Counted from the first letter of the stretch, positions 1-9,655 are shown. The stretch: DNA of 64,000 bases from an uncultured Chlorobiaceae bacterium (GCA_903822595.1 CAIJPS010000103.1:37353-101352); one strand, 5' to 3'. Numbers and translations are program-made. Notes: generated from the letters alone by a model not told the origin.

Positions 1-764
1 CTGCCCAGGCCGGTGTGCGCTATTCAATCCAGAATCCCCACGCCTATATTGAAAGTAATATTGTCGGATTTCTCAATATTCTTGAGGGGTGCCGCCATAA
101 TGGCGTAAAGCATCTCGTCTATGCTTCATCAAGCTCGGTCTATGGCGCCAACGAAACCATGCCTTTTTCGGTGCACGACAACGTTGATCATCCCCTTTCG
201 CTCTATGCAGCCAGCAAGAAGGCCAATGAGTTGATGGCGCATACCTACAGCAACCTTTACAATCTTCCCACAACAGGACTTCGCTTTTTTACCGTCTACG
301 GCCCGTGGGGAAGGCCTGATATGGCGCTCTTTCTCTTTACCGATGCCATACTGAACAACAAGCCCATCCAGGTGTTCAATTATGGCAAACATCGCAGGGA
401 TTTTACCTTCATTGATGATATTACGGAAGGAGTTCTGAGGACACTCGACCATGTTGCCGAGCCCAACCCCGACTGGTCAGGAATCAAACCCGATCCCGGC
501 ACGAGCAAGGCTCCCTGGAGAGTCTACAATATTGGCAACAACAGCCCGGTTGAACTTATGGATTACATTAAAGCTCTGGAAGGCCAGCTTGGCCGCACCG
601 CCATAAAAGAGTTTCTGCCACTCCAGCCCGGCGATGTACCCGATACCTGCGCTGACGTCGATCAACTGATGGAGGATGTACACTACAAGCCGGAAACCAC
701 CGTACAGGAAGGTATCCGTCGTTTTGTTGCATGGTATCGCGACTATTATGCCATACCAGTTTAA
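1..764 (+). CDS. NAD-dependent epimerase (UDP-glucuronate 4-epimerase-like), 5' truncated
   Basis: The gene enters the window already open: the frame reads through base 3 without a start, so the N-terminal Rossmann GxxGxxG part lies outside. What is seen is the SDR-type catalytic Tyr and Lys in YAASKK, the preceding SSSSVYG strand that carries the catalytic Ser/Thr, the [17 protein letters not shown] segment and the RDFTFIDD motif. These are typical of UDP-glucuronate/UDP-galacturonate 4-epimerases that make nucleotide sugars for LPS or capsule. The enzyme is cytoplasmic. A GTG at 15 is an internal codon, not a start. A 9-bp inverted repeat follows the stop. The family is certain; the exact sugar substrate is inferred. 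Confidence 0.9.
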   Translation, partial: AQAGVRYSIQNPHAYIESNIVGFLNILEGCRHNGVKHLVYASSSSVYGANETMPFSVHDNVDHPLSLYAASKKANELMAHTYSNLYNLPTTGLRFFTVYGPWGRPDMALFLFTDAILNNKPIQVFNYGKHRRDFTFIDDITEGVLRTLDHVAEPNPDWSGIKPDPGTSKAPWRVYNIGNNSPVELMDYIKALEGQLGRTAIKEFLPLQPGDVPDTCADVDQLMEDVHYKPETTVQEGIRRFVAWYRDYYAIPV

Positions 765-793
765 TTTCAATTGAGTCCACAGACCCGTCAATC

Positions 794-818
794 TGACAGG
801 GAATGCGGATCCCTGTCA
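794..818. terminator. Perfect 9-bp inverted repeat between epimerase and umuD
   Basis: TGACAGGGA (794-802) and TCCCTGTCA (810-818) form a perfect hairpin with a 7-base loop, 30 bases after the epimerase stop and 51 bases before umuD. There is no T-run after it, so it may be a factor-assisted terminator, or an operator for the damage-inducible umuDC genes. The sequence alone cannot decide. Confidence 0.45.
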
Positions 819-869
819 ACAACTCAACAACGTTTTATGCATATTCAGGAAAACTGACTCGGAACCAGC

Positions 870-1322
870 ATGAAACTTTCGCGAATCCACTCCGGCCCGG
901 TACTGGACTTTTACACGGCGGATTTTACTACCATCCTGGAGCTGCCTCTTGCAGGTGCAGGAATCTCCGCTGGCTTTCCTTCACCTGCCGAAGACTTTGG
1001 GGAGGTCGTCCTTGACCTCAATAAAGCACTCATCAAACACCCCGCAGCTACCTTTTATGCCAGGGTAAAAGGATCGTCCATGCTCGATGCCGGCATCAAA
1101 GACGGTGACCTCCTGATTATCGATAAATCTCTTGATCCCAAAGAAGGAAATATTGCGGTCTGTTTTCTCAATGGGGAGTTTACCGTCAAGCGAATCTCCT
1201 TGCAGGATGACGGGCTCTATCTCATGCCCGCCAACCGCGAATTCAAACCCATCCGGATCAGTGAAGAAAACGAGTTTCAGGTGTGGGGTATCGTTACCTA
1301 CGTCATTCACAAGCCTGAATGA
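870..1322 (+). CDS. umuD: UmuD, SOS mutagenesis protein (S24 peptidase)
   Basis: 150 residues, slightly longer than E. coli UmuD (139). It is the subunit of DNA polymerase V that cleaves itself when stimulated by RecA filaments. The self-cleavage site is visible as SAGFPSP (Ala34-Gly35), matching the Cys-Gly site of E. coli. The Ser/Lys dyad is Ser70 in KGSSM and Lys107 in GEFTVK, with the family's 37-residue spacing. umuC starts 15 bases downstream behind a very strong ribosome site, so the two form one operon. Regulation by LexA is expected from the family, but I could not identify a LexA box with confidence; the inverted repeat at 794-818 is the only palindrome upstream. Confidence 0.96.
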   Translation: MKLSRIHSGPVLDFYTADFTTILELPLAGAGISAGFPSPAEDFGEVVLDLNKALIKHPAATFYARVKGSSMLDAGIKDGDLLIIDKSLDPKEGNIAVCFLNGEFTVKRISLQDDGLYLMPANREFKPIRISEENEFQVWGIVTYVIHKPE

Positions 1323-1337
1323 AAAGGAGGAGATCGG

Positions 1338-2612
1338 ATGTTCGCACTGGTCGATTGCAATAACTTCTACGTCTCGTGCGAGAGGGTCTTTAATCCTGCA
1401 TTGAGAGGTCGCCCTGTTGTTGTGCTCTCCAATAATGACGGTTGCTTTATCGCCCGCTCCGAAGAGGCCAAATCCATTGGCCTTGCCATGGGTGCCCCGG
1501 CATTCAAAAGCAGGGAGCTGCTGAAAAAACACAAGGTTGTCGTACACTCTGCAAACTTCCCATTGTATGGTGATATGTCATCAAGGGTCATGTCAACCCT
1601 GGCAGAACTTGCTCCTGAACTTGAAATCTATTCGATTGATGAAGCCTTTCTCGATATGAGCGGGTTCAAACGGTACGATCTTGACCTGTATGCTCGTTCT
1701 ATGCGGAAAACTGTCATGCAGCATACCGGTATCCCGGTCTGCGTCGGTATTGCTCCAACGAAAACCCTCGCCAAAGTAGCCAACCGCCTTGCAAAAAAAA
1801 ATCCTGGATATAAGGGTGTCTGTTTGCTCAATACCGACAAAGAGTTGCTTGCAGCGCTCGCCATAACACCGGTTGAAGAGATCTGGGGCATAGGCCGTCA
1901 GTGGAGTAAATTTCTCCATGCTCAAAATCTGCATACCGCCCTCGACTTTGCCCGGGCATCACCAGCCATGATCCGCAAGCACCTGCATATCACCGGAGCC
2001 CGTGTTCAGGCAGAGCTGAATGGTAAATCCTGTCTCTCACTCGAAATGGTCAGGCCGGCCAAACAAAGCATATGCACCTCACGCTCCTTTGGCCGAAGCG
2101 TCACCGCTTTTGATGAGTTGCATCAGGCGGTGGCAACCTTTGCCGGAAAATGCGCCATCAAACTCCGTAAAGAGGGATCGGCAGCATCACTGCTCACACT
2201 CTTTATTTGCACCAGCCCATTCAATGACCCTGAAAAAAAATACTGGGGCACCAGAACCCTCTCTCTGCATCACCAAACCCAGGATTCGATTTCCATCATT
2301 CGAGCTGCGGGAGTGGTTCTTGAATCGATCTTCCGTGCAGGCTACGAATACAAAAAAGCCGGAGTTATCGTCAGCGGCCTGATACCGGCAGGAGTATCCC
2401 CGGCAATTCTGCCGCTCTTTCCTCAAGAGTTACCGCTTCCAGACGACAGGCAAAAAAAGCTCATGACGGTCATGGACAGCATCAACCAGCGCTATGGCAG
2501 TGGCTCTATTCAACTTGCTGCCGAAAACTCCGCAGGATGGAAACCTCATCAGAACTTGCTCTCTTCGCGCTACACCACCGCATGGAAAGATATTATCAAG
2601 GTGAAAGGATAA
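1338..2612 (+). CDS. umuC: UmuC, Y-family DNA polymerase V catalytic subunit
   Basis: 424 residues, full length for UmuC. The N-terminal palm shows the metal-binding DCNNFYVSCE motif and the second acidic motif YSIDEAFLDM. The helix-hairpin-helix thumb and little-finger regions and the UmuC C-terminal extension follow. It carries out error-prone synthesis across DNA lesions together with UmuD'. Preceded by AAGGAGGAGA about 5 bases before the ATG, an unusually strong Shine-Dalgarno site. Cotranscribed with umuD and followed 47 bases later by an SRAP gene, giving a three-gene lesion-tolerance group. Confidence 0.97.
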   Translation: MFALVDCNNFYVSCERVFNPALRGRPVVVLSNNDGCFIARSEEAKSIGLAMGAPAFKSRELLKKHKVVVHSANFPLYGDMSSRVMSTLAELAPELEIYSIDEAFLDMSGFKRYDLDLYARSMRKTVMQHTGIPVCVGIAPTKTLAKVANRLAKKNPGYKGVCLLNTDKELLAALAITPVEEIWGIGRQWSKFLHAQNLHTALDFARASPAMIRKHLHITGARVQAELNGKSCLSLEMVRPAKQSICTSRSFGRSVTAFDELHQAVATFAGKCAIKLRKEGSAASLLTLFICTSPFNDPEKKYWGTRTLSLHHQTQDSISIIRAAGVVLESIFRAGYEYKKAGVIVSGLIPAGVSPAILPLFPQELPLPDDRQKKLMTVMDSINQRYGSGSIQLAAENSAGWKPHQNLLSSRYTTAWKDIIKVKG

Positions 2613-2659
2613 TTTTTTGTAAAATCTACCCATACTTTCAGGAAAAAACGTTACAAACT

Positions 2660-3352
2660 ATGTGTGGAAGGTTCGGATTCTTTGAGCTCATCTATTTCAT
2701 CGAAAAACTCCGGCAGCTCGAACTCCCTTTTCTTGAGGCACCAGAGTTCAGGTATACGGCCAGCTACAACATTGCGCCCGAAACGGATATTGTCATCCTG
2801 CTTGGCGAAAACGGCAAGCACACGCTCCGCCAGGCACAGTGGGGCATGATACCGCACTGGGCCAGGGAGTTGCCGAAAGTGCGCCCCATCAACGCCCGTG
2901 CAGAGAGTCTTGCTGTAAAGCCCTACTTCCGCAATATGCTGCACCGGCACCACTGCATCATTCCTGCCAGCGGCTTCTACGAATGGAAAAGGGTCTCCGG
3001 ATCAAAAAAACAACCATACTTCATCCATCGGAGCGACAACACCCCCATGGCTTTTGCCGGTTTGTGGGATATCTGGCGGTCGTCGGAGTCCAATACTCAG
3101 CCTGTTGTATCGTTTACTATCATTACTACAGAAGCCAACAACACCATGAAACCTATTCATGACCGTATGCCGGTCATCCTTGAACCCGAACACTGGAAAG
3201 AGTGGCTTGAAGCTGGCACGCCTGATGCCACAAAGCTCCTTGTTCCCTCAGGTGACGACAAACTCGATATCTACCCGGTTTCAACAAAAGTCAATAGCCC
3301 ACGCCACACCAGCAGAGACTGTACCGAGCCAGTTGAGGAAGAGGGCTTGTGA
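2660..3352 (+). CDS. SRAP (YedK/HMCES) abasic-site DNA-protein crosslink protein
   Basis: 230 residues. The start is fixed by function: SRAP proteins need Cys2 as the N-terminal nucleophile that forms a thiazolidine with abasic sites, and the ATG at 2660 gives MCGRF. An upstream in-frame ATG at 2537 lies inside umuC and would bury this Cys. The other conserved motifs are the NARAES segment, the acidic SGFYEWK motif and the catalytic His in PIHDRMPVIL. It shields abasic sites in single-stranded DNA at stalled forks. Its place just after umuDC fits a joint role in lesion bypass. It converges on prfC, 61 bases away. Confidence 0.93.
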   Translation: MCGRFGFFELIYFIEKLRQLELPFLEAPEFRYTASYNIAPETDIVILLGENGKHTLRQAQWGMIPHWARELPKVRPINARAESLAVKPYFRNMLHRHHCIIPASGFYEWKRVSGSKKQPYFIHRSDNTPMAFAGLWDIWRSSESNTQPVVSFTIITTEANNTMKPIHDRMPVILEPEHWKEWLEAGTPDATKLLVPSGDDKLDIYPVSTKVNSPRHTSRDCTEPVEEEGL

Positions 3353-3413
3353 TGCTGGTGATTTTCTCAACAACCTTAATATCGAGACGAGATAAGTGGC
3401 GCAAGATGATTTC

Positions 3414-5003
3414 TCACCCCTCAGTTTTAAACTCCGAAGTGGTATGGAACTCAAGTTCGGGGTAGTCCTCTCTGGCGGTTTTCAGCATCCAGTCGCTTTC
3501 GGCAAAAAAGACGGGATGATTCTCTTTGTCGTGCGCAATGGCGTTCCATTTGCGGCGAAGAAACTCTTCGAGCATCTCTTTGTTGCTGCCGGTGATCCAG
3601 AATGCTTTTTTGAAGCGCAGGGGAGTGAAGTCACACTGGGCGCCATATTCGTGTTCCAGACGGAACTTGATGACGTCGAACTGCAACTCTCCAACCGTAC
3701 CGATAATTTTGCGGGCACCGTGCTGGATGAAAAGCTGGGCAACCCCCTCTTCGGTGAGCTGGCGCACCCCTTTGTCGAGCTGTTTGGCCTTCATCGGGTC
3801 GCGGTTTTCGAGCGCCTTGAAGATTTCAGGCGAGAAGCTCGGGATGCCGCGGAAATGCAGCTCTTCACCCTCGGTCAGCGAGTCGCCGATTTTCAGGGAG
3901 CCGTTGTCGTAGAGGCCGATGACGTCGCCCGGCCATGACTCATCAACCACACTTTTTTCATTGGCCATGAACTGGGTCGGGCTTGAAAAGCGTATTTTTT
4001 TCTTGAGCCGGGTGTGGTAGTAGAATTTGTTGCGCTCAAAACTGCCGGAGCAGATCCGGAAAAAGGCGGTGCGGTCGCGGTGGTTGGGGTCAAGATTGGC
4101 GTGGATTTTAAAGACAAATCCGCTCATTGGCTCTTCGGAGGCTTTGACGATGCGCTCGGTTGCCTCTCGCTCATCGGGGCTTGGCGCGACAGCGAGGAAT
4201 GTTTCGAGCAGCTCCCTGACACCGAAGTTGTTGATGGCGCTGCCGAAAAAGACCGGAGCAAGCAGCCCGGAACGGTAGGTCTCCTCGTGAAAAGGCTCGT
4301 AGACCCCTTCGATCAAGGCGACATCTTCGCGGAGTTTTTTGCAGAAACTATCCGGGATCCAGTTTTCCAGTTCAGGGTCGTTCAGGTCATTGACCCGGAT
4401 ATTGCTTTCGCTGATGCGGGTGGTATTGGCCTCAAAAAGGTTGAGCTCTTTGTTGTAGAGGTTGTAGACACCTTTAAAGGTCTGGCCTTGACTGATCGGC
4501 CAGGTCAGGGGCCTGACACTGATTTGGAGCTTGTGTTCAAGTTCGTCAAGCAGTTCAAACGGATTGCGCCCTTCACGATCCATCTTGTTGATAAAGATGA
4601 TGACCGGAGTCTGGCGCATCCGGCACACCTCCATCAGCTTTTCTGTCTGCTCCTCCACCCCTTTGACGCAATCTACCACAAGGATGACGCTGTCAACGGC
4701 GGTCAGTGTGCGGTAGGTATCTTCGGCAAAGTCCTTGTGGCCGGGTGTATCGAGAATATTGACCCGTTTTCCGGCATATTCAAACCCCATGACCGATGTG
4801 GCAACGGAGATACCGCGCTGCTTTTCGATCTCCATGAAGTCACTTGTTGCGGTTTTGCGGATTTTGTTGCTTTTTACAGCTCCAGCGGTCTGAATTGCGC
4901 CACCAAAAAGCAGGAATTTTTCTGTCAGCGTGGTTTTTCCGGCATCAGGATGGCTGATGATGGCAAATGTTTTGCGTCTTGCGGTCTCTTTTATTAAATC
5001 CAT
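3414..5003 (-). CDS. prfC: Peptide chain release factor 3 (RF3)
   Basis: 529 residues when started at the ATG at 5003, the same length as E. coli RF3; a longer open frame to 5219 adds 72 residues with no family match. GTPase that recycles RF1/RF2 from the ribosome after termination. G1 is [14 protein letters not shown]2 lies in EKQRGISV, G3 is DTPGHKDF and G4 is NKMD; domain II and an RF3-type C-terminal domain follow. GAGAGA lies upstream as a weak ribosome site. It converges with the SRAP gene and is divergent from the ABC importer operon. Confidence 0.96.
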   Translation of the reverse strand: MDLIKETARRKTFAIISHPDAGKTTLTEKFLLFGGAIQTAGAVKSNKIRKTATSDFMEIEKQRGISVATSVMGFEYAGKRVNILDTPGHKDFAEDTYRTLTAVDSVILVVDCVKGVEEQTEKLMEVCRMRQTPVIIFINKMDREGRNPFELLDELEHKLQISVRPLTWPISQGQTFKGVYNLYNKELNLFEANTTRISESNIRVNDLNDPELENWIPDSFCKKLREDVALIEGVYEPFHEETYRSGLLAPVFFGSAINNFGVRELLETFLAVAPSPDEREATERIVKASEEPMSGFVFKIHANLDPNHRDRTAFFRICSGSFERNKFYYHTRLKKKIRFSSPTQFMANEKSVVDESWPGDVIGLYDNGSLKIGDSLTEGEELHFRGIPSFSPEIFKALENRDPMKAKQLDKGVRQLTEEGVAQLFIQHGARKIIGTVGELQFDVIKFRLEHEYGAQCDFTPLRFKKAFWITGSNKEMLEEFLRRKWNAIAHDKENHPVFFAESDWMLKTAREDYPELEFHTTSEFKTEG

Positions 5004-5305
5004 TATTATCGGTTCTCTCTTTTCCAGTGTGTTACGGTAGCGGGGTATTGTGAAAAAAAATAGCGTTGCCTGCCGCCGGGGATAACCTATGAAATCTCTT
5101 CTGCTTCCAGCAATGGCTGGCGTGATCGCGGCTCTTTTGCCTGCAAAGATACAAAGATAGGGCTTAAAAAACAGAATCTTCGGATTTCGGAACAATTTCA
5201 CCGTGAGATTATCATGCAATACCGTATTTTTGAGCTTGATTGAACCCTATCATACAATGTCATTGACCTTTACTGGTGTAAATTAACCACAAAAAGAAAA
5301 TTATT
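5004..5305. other. Intergenic region between prfC and the amino acid importer
   Basis: 302 bases between two divergent genes. No coding region or RNA gene recognised. It holds the importer promoter described at 5230-5258 and must also hold the prfC promoter, which I could not place. Confidence 0.5.
5230..5258 (+). promoter_or_regulatory. Candidate sigma70 promoter of the amino acid importer operon
   Basis: TTGAGC (5230-5235) and TACAAT (5253-5258) are separated by exactly 17 bases and lie 48 bases upstream of the importer's first start codon. Four of six and five of six positions match the sigma70 consensus. Confidence 0.55.
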
Positions 5306-6088
5306 ATGAGAAGAGACAGGATCGGTATGGTTATTGCGCTGTTTTTTTGCTCATGCTTGATGTTGTCGGGCTGCAGCAAAAGAGAGAAAATCAGTGGACT
5401 TCAACAACTGAACGGCAAAGAGTTTGCAATTCCGACCGGCACTGTTGCAGACCAGCTTGTGTTGTCAAAGTTGCCGAATGCCAGGTTCAAGTATTTTAAC
5501 AGCGTCATGGATGCTGCTCTTGCGGTGAAGGCTGGCAAGGCAGATGCCGCAGCCTATGATGAGCCTATCCTGAAAAACATTGCGGCTAAAAACAGTGGCC
5601 TTGTTGTTCTTAAAGAGATGATTACGGTCGATAACTATGGATTTGCTGTCCGTCGCGATGATCGGGAGTTGAAAAAAACAATAGATACGGTGGTAGCCGA
5701 TCTGAAGAAAGATGGCACGACTGACAACATGATGAAGCGCTGGTTCCCAAAATCGGGTAATCCTGCTTCAATGCCGGAAATTACATCAGGCGGAAAAAAT
5801 GGCGTGTTGAGGCTTGGCACTGCAAGTGTAACCGAGCCGTTTTCTTTTGTTGATGGCTCGGGACAAATTGTGGGCTATGATATCGAGCTTGCCAGGCATA
5901 TTGCCAAAAAACTGGACAAGAAACTTGTCATTGTGAATATGGATTTTGGAGGCATGATTCCTGCATTGATTTCTGGGAAGGTTGACATGATTGCTGCCTG
6001 CATCACCATCACCAGCGAGCGGTCGAAGCAGGTACTGTTTTCTGAACCCTATTATATCGGAGGCATTGCTGCACTTGTCAGAGAGTGA
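5306..6088 (+). CDS. Amino acid ABC transporter binding lipoprotein, circularly permuted SBP_bac_3 domain
   Basis: 260 residues with a lipoprotein signal (LSGC, Cys23), so it sits on the outer face of the inner membrane or in the periplasm. It is a family 3 (polar amino acid) binding protein in swapped order. Residues about 31-149 match what is normally the second half (LNGKEFAIPTGT, KAGKADAAAYDEP, DNYGFAVRRDD and the terminal KKDGTTDNMMKRWF). Residues about 165-260 match the normal first half (LRLGTASVTEPFSF, GYDIELARHIA, NMDFGGMIPALISGKVDMI, ITITSERSKQVLFSEPYY). The amino-acid-binding Arg of the ITSER motif is kept. The permease and ATPase follow on the same strand. I recall similar arrangements in Bacteroidetes importers, but cannot check that here. 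Confidence 0.85.
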   Translation: MRRDRIGMVIALFFCSCLMLSGCSKREKISGLQQLNGKEFAIPTGTVADQLVLSKLPNARFKYFNSVMDAALAVKAGKADAAAYDEPILKNIAAKNSGLVVLKEMITVDNYGFAVRRDDRELKKTIDTVVADLKKDGTTDNMMKRWFPKSGNPASMPEITSGGKNGVLRLGTASVTEPFSFVDGSGQIVGYDIELARHIAKKLDKKLVIVNMDFGGMIPALISGKVDMIAACITITSERSKQVLFSEPYYIGGIAALVRE

Positions 6089-6154
6089 CTGGGTTTGACA
6101 ATGCACAGTATTTTCATGCATCAGTAACCTCTTATAAATGAAAAAGATGCACAA

Positions 6155-7066
6155 ATGCCAAGGTTGACCGTAAAATATATTGCATTGTCCATAGCAACAG
6201 GGTGCCTCCTCCTTTATGCTTTTAATAGTCTGGCATTTGCCAGTCAGCATATCCATCCCTGCTCTACCAACGCACAGGGAGTGGTCGCTGGCATGTTTGC
6301 ATTGAACAAAAACATCGCACCCAGCCTGCTGAATCTGGCAGGAATGGACAATGGCGCATTGGCGTCATCACTTGCTTCTTTTGCAAGAAGTTTTCAGAGC
6401 AACATCATTCAGGAGAACCGTTATCTCCTTATTCTGGATGGATTGAAAACCACCGTTATTATCTCCGTTTTTTCTACTGTTTTCGGAACTCTCCTGGGCG
6501 CGCTGGTCTGTTTTATGCGCATGTCGCGCAACAGGGTGCTGAGTGGCATTGCGAAGGCCTATATATCGGTTCTGCGAGGCACCCCCGTGCTGGTATTTCT
6601 GATGTTGATGTTCTATGTTGTTTTTGCTTCAGTAGATGTTAATCCTGTCATTGTTTCCGTCATTGCATTCGGGATGAATTTTGCTGCTTATGTCGCGGAA
6701 ATTTACCGGGCTGGCATTAACAGCATAGACAAGGGGCAGACAGAGGCTGGTATTGCCATGGGCTTTACCAGGGTAAATACCTTTATTTTTATTGTTCTGC
6801 CTCAAACCATCCAGCGCATTTTGCCGGTTTACAAGGGCGAATTTATTTCGCTTGTCAAAATGACCTCAGTTGTTGGCTATATCGCCGTGCAGGATTTAAC
6901 GAAGGCCAGCGATATCATCAGAAGTCGGACGTTTGATGCATTTTTCCCGCTGGTTATGGTGGCAATTCTCTATTTCTTCATCTCCTGGGTTCTTATGCTT
7001 TCACTTGAATATGTCGAGCGGCTTGTAGATCCTAAATCAAAAAGAAAGCAGATTGAGAGCGCATGA
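6155..7066 (+). CDS. Amino acid ABC transporter permease (HisM/GlnP type)
   Basis: 303 residues. The permease core starts near residue 85 ([14 protein letters not shown]) and carries the family EAA loop ([18 protein letters not shown], then GF) that docks to the ATPase, followed by [16 protein letters not shown]. About five membrane segments are visible. The first 85 residues are unusual: a hydrophobic signal-like segment ending near AFASQ, then a polar stretch, probably periplasmic, which may be left over from a fused binding protein-permease. Its stop overlaps the ATPase start (ATGA), so translation is coupled. Substrate is predicted as a polar amino acid such as glutamine. Confidence 0.88.
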   Translation: MPRLTVKYIALSIATGCLLLYAFNSLAFASQHIHPCSTNAQGVVAGMFALNKNIAPSLLNLAGMDNGALASSLASFARSFQSNIIQENRYLLILDGLKTTVIISVFSTVFGTLLGALVCFMRMSRNRVLSGIAKAYISVLRGTPVLVFLMLMFYVVFASVDVNPVIVSVIAFGMNFAAYVAEIYRAGINSIDKGQTEAGIAMGFTRVNTFIFIVLPQTIQRILPVYKGEFISLVKMTSVVGYIAVQDLTKASDIIRSRTFDAFFPLVMVAILYFFISWVLMLSLEYVERLVDPKSKRKQIESA

Positions 7067-8148
7067 TAAAAGTAGAGCATCTTTCGAAAAATTTCGGAAA
7101 CCTCGTTGTACTCAAGAATGTCAACATTGTCATCAGGGACGGAGAGGTCATTTCTGTCATTGGTCCTTCCGGAACCGGCAAAAGTACCCTGTTGCGTTGT
7201 ATCAATCTGCTTGACAGGCCAAGTGGTGGCTCTATTTCTATCGACGGGATTGATATTCTTGATTCAAGAACAGATGTGCCAAAAATACGACAGAAAATGA
7301 ACATGGTTTTTCAGTCGTTCAATCTTTTTGCTCATCTCTCCGTCATGGATAATCTGACCATCGCCCCCATTAAACTGTTGGGAAAGAATAAAAAAGAGGC
7401 CGAACAGAAAGCCATGAACATTCTCACGTTGGTGGGGCTGGCTGAAAAGGCTTTCAATTTTCCGGATGAACTTTCGGGCGGGCAAAAACAGAGAGTTGCT
7501 ATTGCCCGCTGCCTGGCAATGGATCCTGAAATTATTCTTTTTGATGAGCCAACCTCTTCGCTGGATCCGACTATGGTCAGTGAGGTGTTGTCGGTTATTC
7601 GCCGTCTGGCCAAAGATGGCATGACCATGGTTATTGTCACCCATGAAATGGACTTTGCCAGAGATGTCTCTAACCGCGTCTTGTATATGGATGAGGGTAT
7701 TATCTATGAAGAGGGTTCGCCTGAGCAGATATTCGACAATCCCCAAAAGGAGAAGACCCGCGCATTCATCAACAGGATAAGAAGCATCCACTATCATATT
7801 ACATCTCCCAAATATGATCTCTTTACCATGAATGCGGAGATAGAGGCTTTTTGTGAAAAGCAGATCCTGCCGTTAAAAACGAGACAAAATCTGCTTTTGA
7901 TTATTGAAGAGTTGCTCAAGATTTACAATCCTCTTCTTTTTTCCGTAGCTCTTGATATGACTCTTGCCTATTCGGAAAAGAAAGAACGTGTTGAAGTGGT
8001 ATTGGAGAGCGCAGGAGAGGCTGTTAACCCGCTTGACCACAACCGGCTGCCTGATAACGCGGGTCTGAGCTTGATTTGCAGCATGACACAGGGCATTGAT
8101 TACCAGCGAGTGAATAACAAAAACAGGTTAACGCTCATTTTGAAATAA
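7063..8148 (+). CDS. GlnQ-type amino acid ABC ATPase with C-terminal GHKL-like domain
   Basis: 361 residues, about 115 longer than GlnQ/HisP. Residues 1-245 are a full ABC ATPase: Walker [11 protein letters not shown]-loop FQSFNLF, signature LSGGQKQR, Walker [14 protein letters not shown] and the switch His in THEMDF. Residues about 250-361 resemble the HATPase_c_2 (RsbW anti-sigma kinase) fold: a LLLIIEELL helix, an alternating [14 protein letters not shown] strand, the [14 protein letters not shown] helix and a closing NRLTLIL strand. The Asn of the usual N-box (E-x3-N) is not in register, so kinase activity is doubtful and the domain may only bind a nucleotide or partner. The fusion suggests that uptake is gated by, or reports to, a partner-switching signal. 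Confidence 0.85.
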   Translation: MIKVEHLSKNFGNLVVLKNVNIVIRDGEVISVIGPSGTGKSTLLRCINLLDRPSGGSISIDGIDILDSRTDVPKIRQKMNMVFQSFNLFAHLSVMDNLTIAPIKLLGKNKKEAEQKAMNILTLVGLAEKAFNFPDELSGGQKQRVAIARCLAMDPEIILFDEPTSSLDPTMVSEVLSVIRRLAKDGMTMVIVTHEMDFARDVSNRVLYMDEGIIYEEGSPEQIFDNPQKEKTRAFINRIRSIHYHITSPKYDLFTMNAEIEAFCEKQILPLKTRQNLLLIIEELLKIYNPLLFSVALDMTLAYSEKKERVEVVLESAGEAVNPLDHNRLPDNAGLSLICSMTQGIDYQRVNNKNRLTLILK

Positions 8149-8248
8149 ACATGCGTTTGATCCTGTCGTCATCATTTGGTCGATCCTGCGTCTCCCCGGT
8201 CGTTTTTCTATGAAAAGCACAGTATTGTAGTTCGCAACGCTTTATTGG

Positions 8249-8277
8249 TTGCCGGATTTTGAAAAAATCACTATAAT
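8249..8277 (+). promoter_or_regulatory. Sigma70-like promoter of ppa
   Basis: TTGCCG (8249-8254) and a perfect TATAAT (8272-8277) with a 17-base spacer, ending 39 bases before the ppa ATG. This is the clearest promoter in the window and shows that E. coli-like promoters can be read in this genome. Confidence 0.7.
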
Positions 8278-8316
8278 GGCACAGCTTTTTTAACCGAATA
8301 CAAGCCCGATCACGCT

Positions 8317-8850
8317 ATGAATTTTAATCCCTGGCACGACGTTGAGATAGGCCCGGAGCAGCCGAATGTTGTTAATGCTATTATCGAGATATCCAAAGGC
8401 AGTAAGACCAAGTATGAACTTGATAAAAAAACCGGCATGCTGAAGCTGGATCGGGTTCTTTATTCTGCTGTTTTTTATCCGGCCAACTATGGATTTATTC
8501 CAAAAACGCTTGGTGATGATCATGATCCGCTTGACATTCTTGTGATTTGCCAGTCTGACATTGTACCGATGTGCATGGTGAGGGCGAGGGTTATCGGTGT
8601 CATGCGCATGATCGATCATGGAGAGGGAGACGACAAGATCATTGCTGTTGCCGAAGATGATGTCAGTATGAGCAATGTTCACAACATCGATCAGTTGCCA
8701 CCCTACTTCGCCTCCGAGTTAAAGCACTTTTTTGAAGAGTACAAATCGCTTGAAGAGAAGACCGTTCTTGTTGAGGAGTTCCAGGGCGCTGAAATTGCCC
8801 GCCAAAGTATTGTTCATGCAATCGACAACTACAAAAAAGTTTACGCATGA
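8317..8850 (+). CDS. ppa: Inorganic pyrophosphatase (family I)
   Basis: 177 residues, normal for the hexameric bacterial enzyme. Hydrolyses pyrophosphate to phosphate in the cytoplasm and so pulls biosynthetic reactions forward. The family signature is present as DDHDPLD with its metal-binding Asp residues, along with [11 protein letters not shown] and the [10 protein letters not shown]-terminal region. A strong promoter precedes it and a hairpin terminator follows at 8889-8922, so it is a single-gene unit. Confidence 0.97.
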   Translation: MNFNPWHDVEIGPEQPNVVNAIIEISKGSKTKYELDKKTGMLKLDRVLYSAVFYPANYGFIPKTLGDDHDPLDILVICQSDIVPMCMVRARVIGVMRMIDHGEGDDKIIAVAEDDVSMSNVHNIDQLPPYFASELKHFFEEYKSLEEKTVLVEEFQGAEIARQSIVHAIDNYKKVYA

Positions 8851-8888
8851 TTTGTGCGTTCAGGCTTGCGTTGTATGAAGATTGACGA

Positions 8889-8922
8889 AGGGCGGTCATT
8901 GTTGAAGCAGTGACCGCCTTTT
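8889..8922 (+). terminator. Rho-independent terminator after ppa
   Basis: GGCGGTCA (8891-8898) pairs with TGACCGCC (8911-8918) across a 12-base loop and is followed by TTTT. It lies 40 bases past the ppa stop. Confidence 0.8.
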
Positions 8923-9058
8923 CAATGTGATGCCGCACTTGATATCTGACGGAAGTACACTGAGTCAACAACGTCCCTCTGTTTTTTTTTGAAGTGCTGG
9001 AAAAGTCATATATTGGCCGGGTAAAAAATTATTGTACGACTGAAATGCACCACCTCTT

Positions 9059-9577
9059 ATGCTGTCATTAACGATCGGGGAACTTGCGAAAAGGGCTGAA
9101 AGGATAAAACTTGTCATTTCCGACAATGATGGTGTCTTTACCGATAACGGGGTCTATTATTCGGAGAGGGGAGAGGAGATGAAGCGCTATTCCATCAGGG
9201 ATGGGATGGGCGTTGAACGGTTGAGAAACAGCGGGATTGAAACCGCGATCATGACTGGCGAGGTTTCGCCAAGTATCAGGATGAGAGCTGAAAAGCTTGG
9301 GATAAAGAGGCTCTATCTTGGTGTCAAAGAGAAGTTGTCACTGCTTGAAGCGGTTATGGCTGAAACCGGACTTCAAAAAGGTGAACTGGCTTATATTGGC
9401 GATGATGTCAATGATGTCGGGATCATGAACGAGATTGCTGCTGAGGGATTGACGGGGTCTCCTCGTGATGCCACTGTTTTCGTTGAACCATATATTCATT
9501 ATCGTGCTTCTGCCGATGGCGGGTACGGTGCATTCAGGGATTTTGCCGAGTGGCTGATCATGCTCAGGCATTCCTGA
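9059..9577 (+). CDS. KdsC-like HAD phosphatase (KDO-8-phosphate phosphatase family)
   Basis: 172 residues, the usual length for the small tetrameric KdsC/YrbI phosphatases. The catalytic DxD is present as SDNDGVFTD (Asp22, Asp24); MTGE carries the motif II Thr, and GDDVND is the metal-binding motif. Family members remove phosphate from KDO-8-P or related nonulosonic acid 9-phosphates. A NeuB-like synthase follows directly, so the substrate may be a sialic-acid-like sugar instead of KDO. The second position of DxD is Asn where most relatives have Val. Confidence 0.85.
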   Translation: MLSLTIGELAKRAERIKLVISDNDGVFTDNGVYYSERGEEMKRYSIRDGMGVERLRNSGIETAIMTGEVSPSIRMRAEKLGIKRLYLGVKEKLSLLEAVMAETGLQKGELAYIGDDVNDVGIMNEIAAEGLTGSPRDATVFVEPYIHYRASADGGYGAFRDFAEWLIMLRHS

Positions 9578-9655
9578 CTGTTTTTTAATCAATATCGATT
9601 GTCTCCATACTGCTCAAGCGGTCATGGACGCTTCGTTTTATCAAGAGTAATTGTT

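Noticed and set aside
869..870. A LexA box for umuDC
   Set aside because: No motif in 765-869 could be tied to a known LexA consensus for this lineage; only a perfect inverted repeat is reported.
2537..2659. A longer start for the SRAP gene
   Set aside because: It would overlap umuC and bury the catalytic Cys that must be residue 2.
3396..3938. Long plus-strand frames across prfC (also 4014-4997)
   Set aside because: They mirror the prfC coding strand and have no family features.
5004..5219. A 72-residue N-terminal extension of RF3
   Set aside because: No match to RF3, no ribosome site; the ATG at 5003 gives the standard length.
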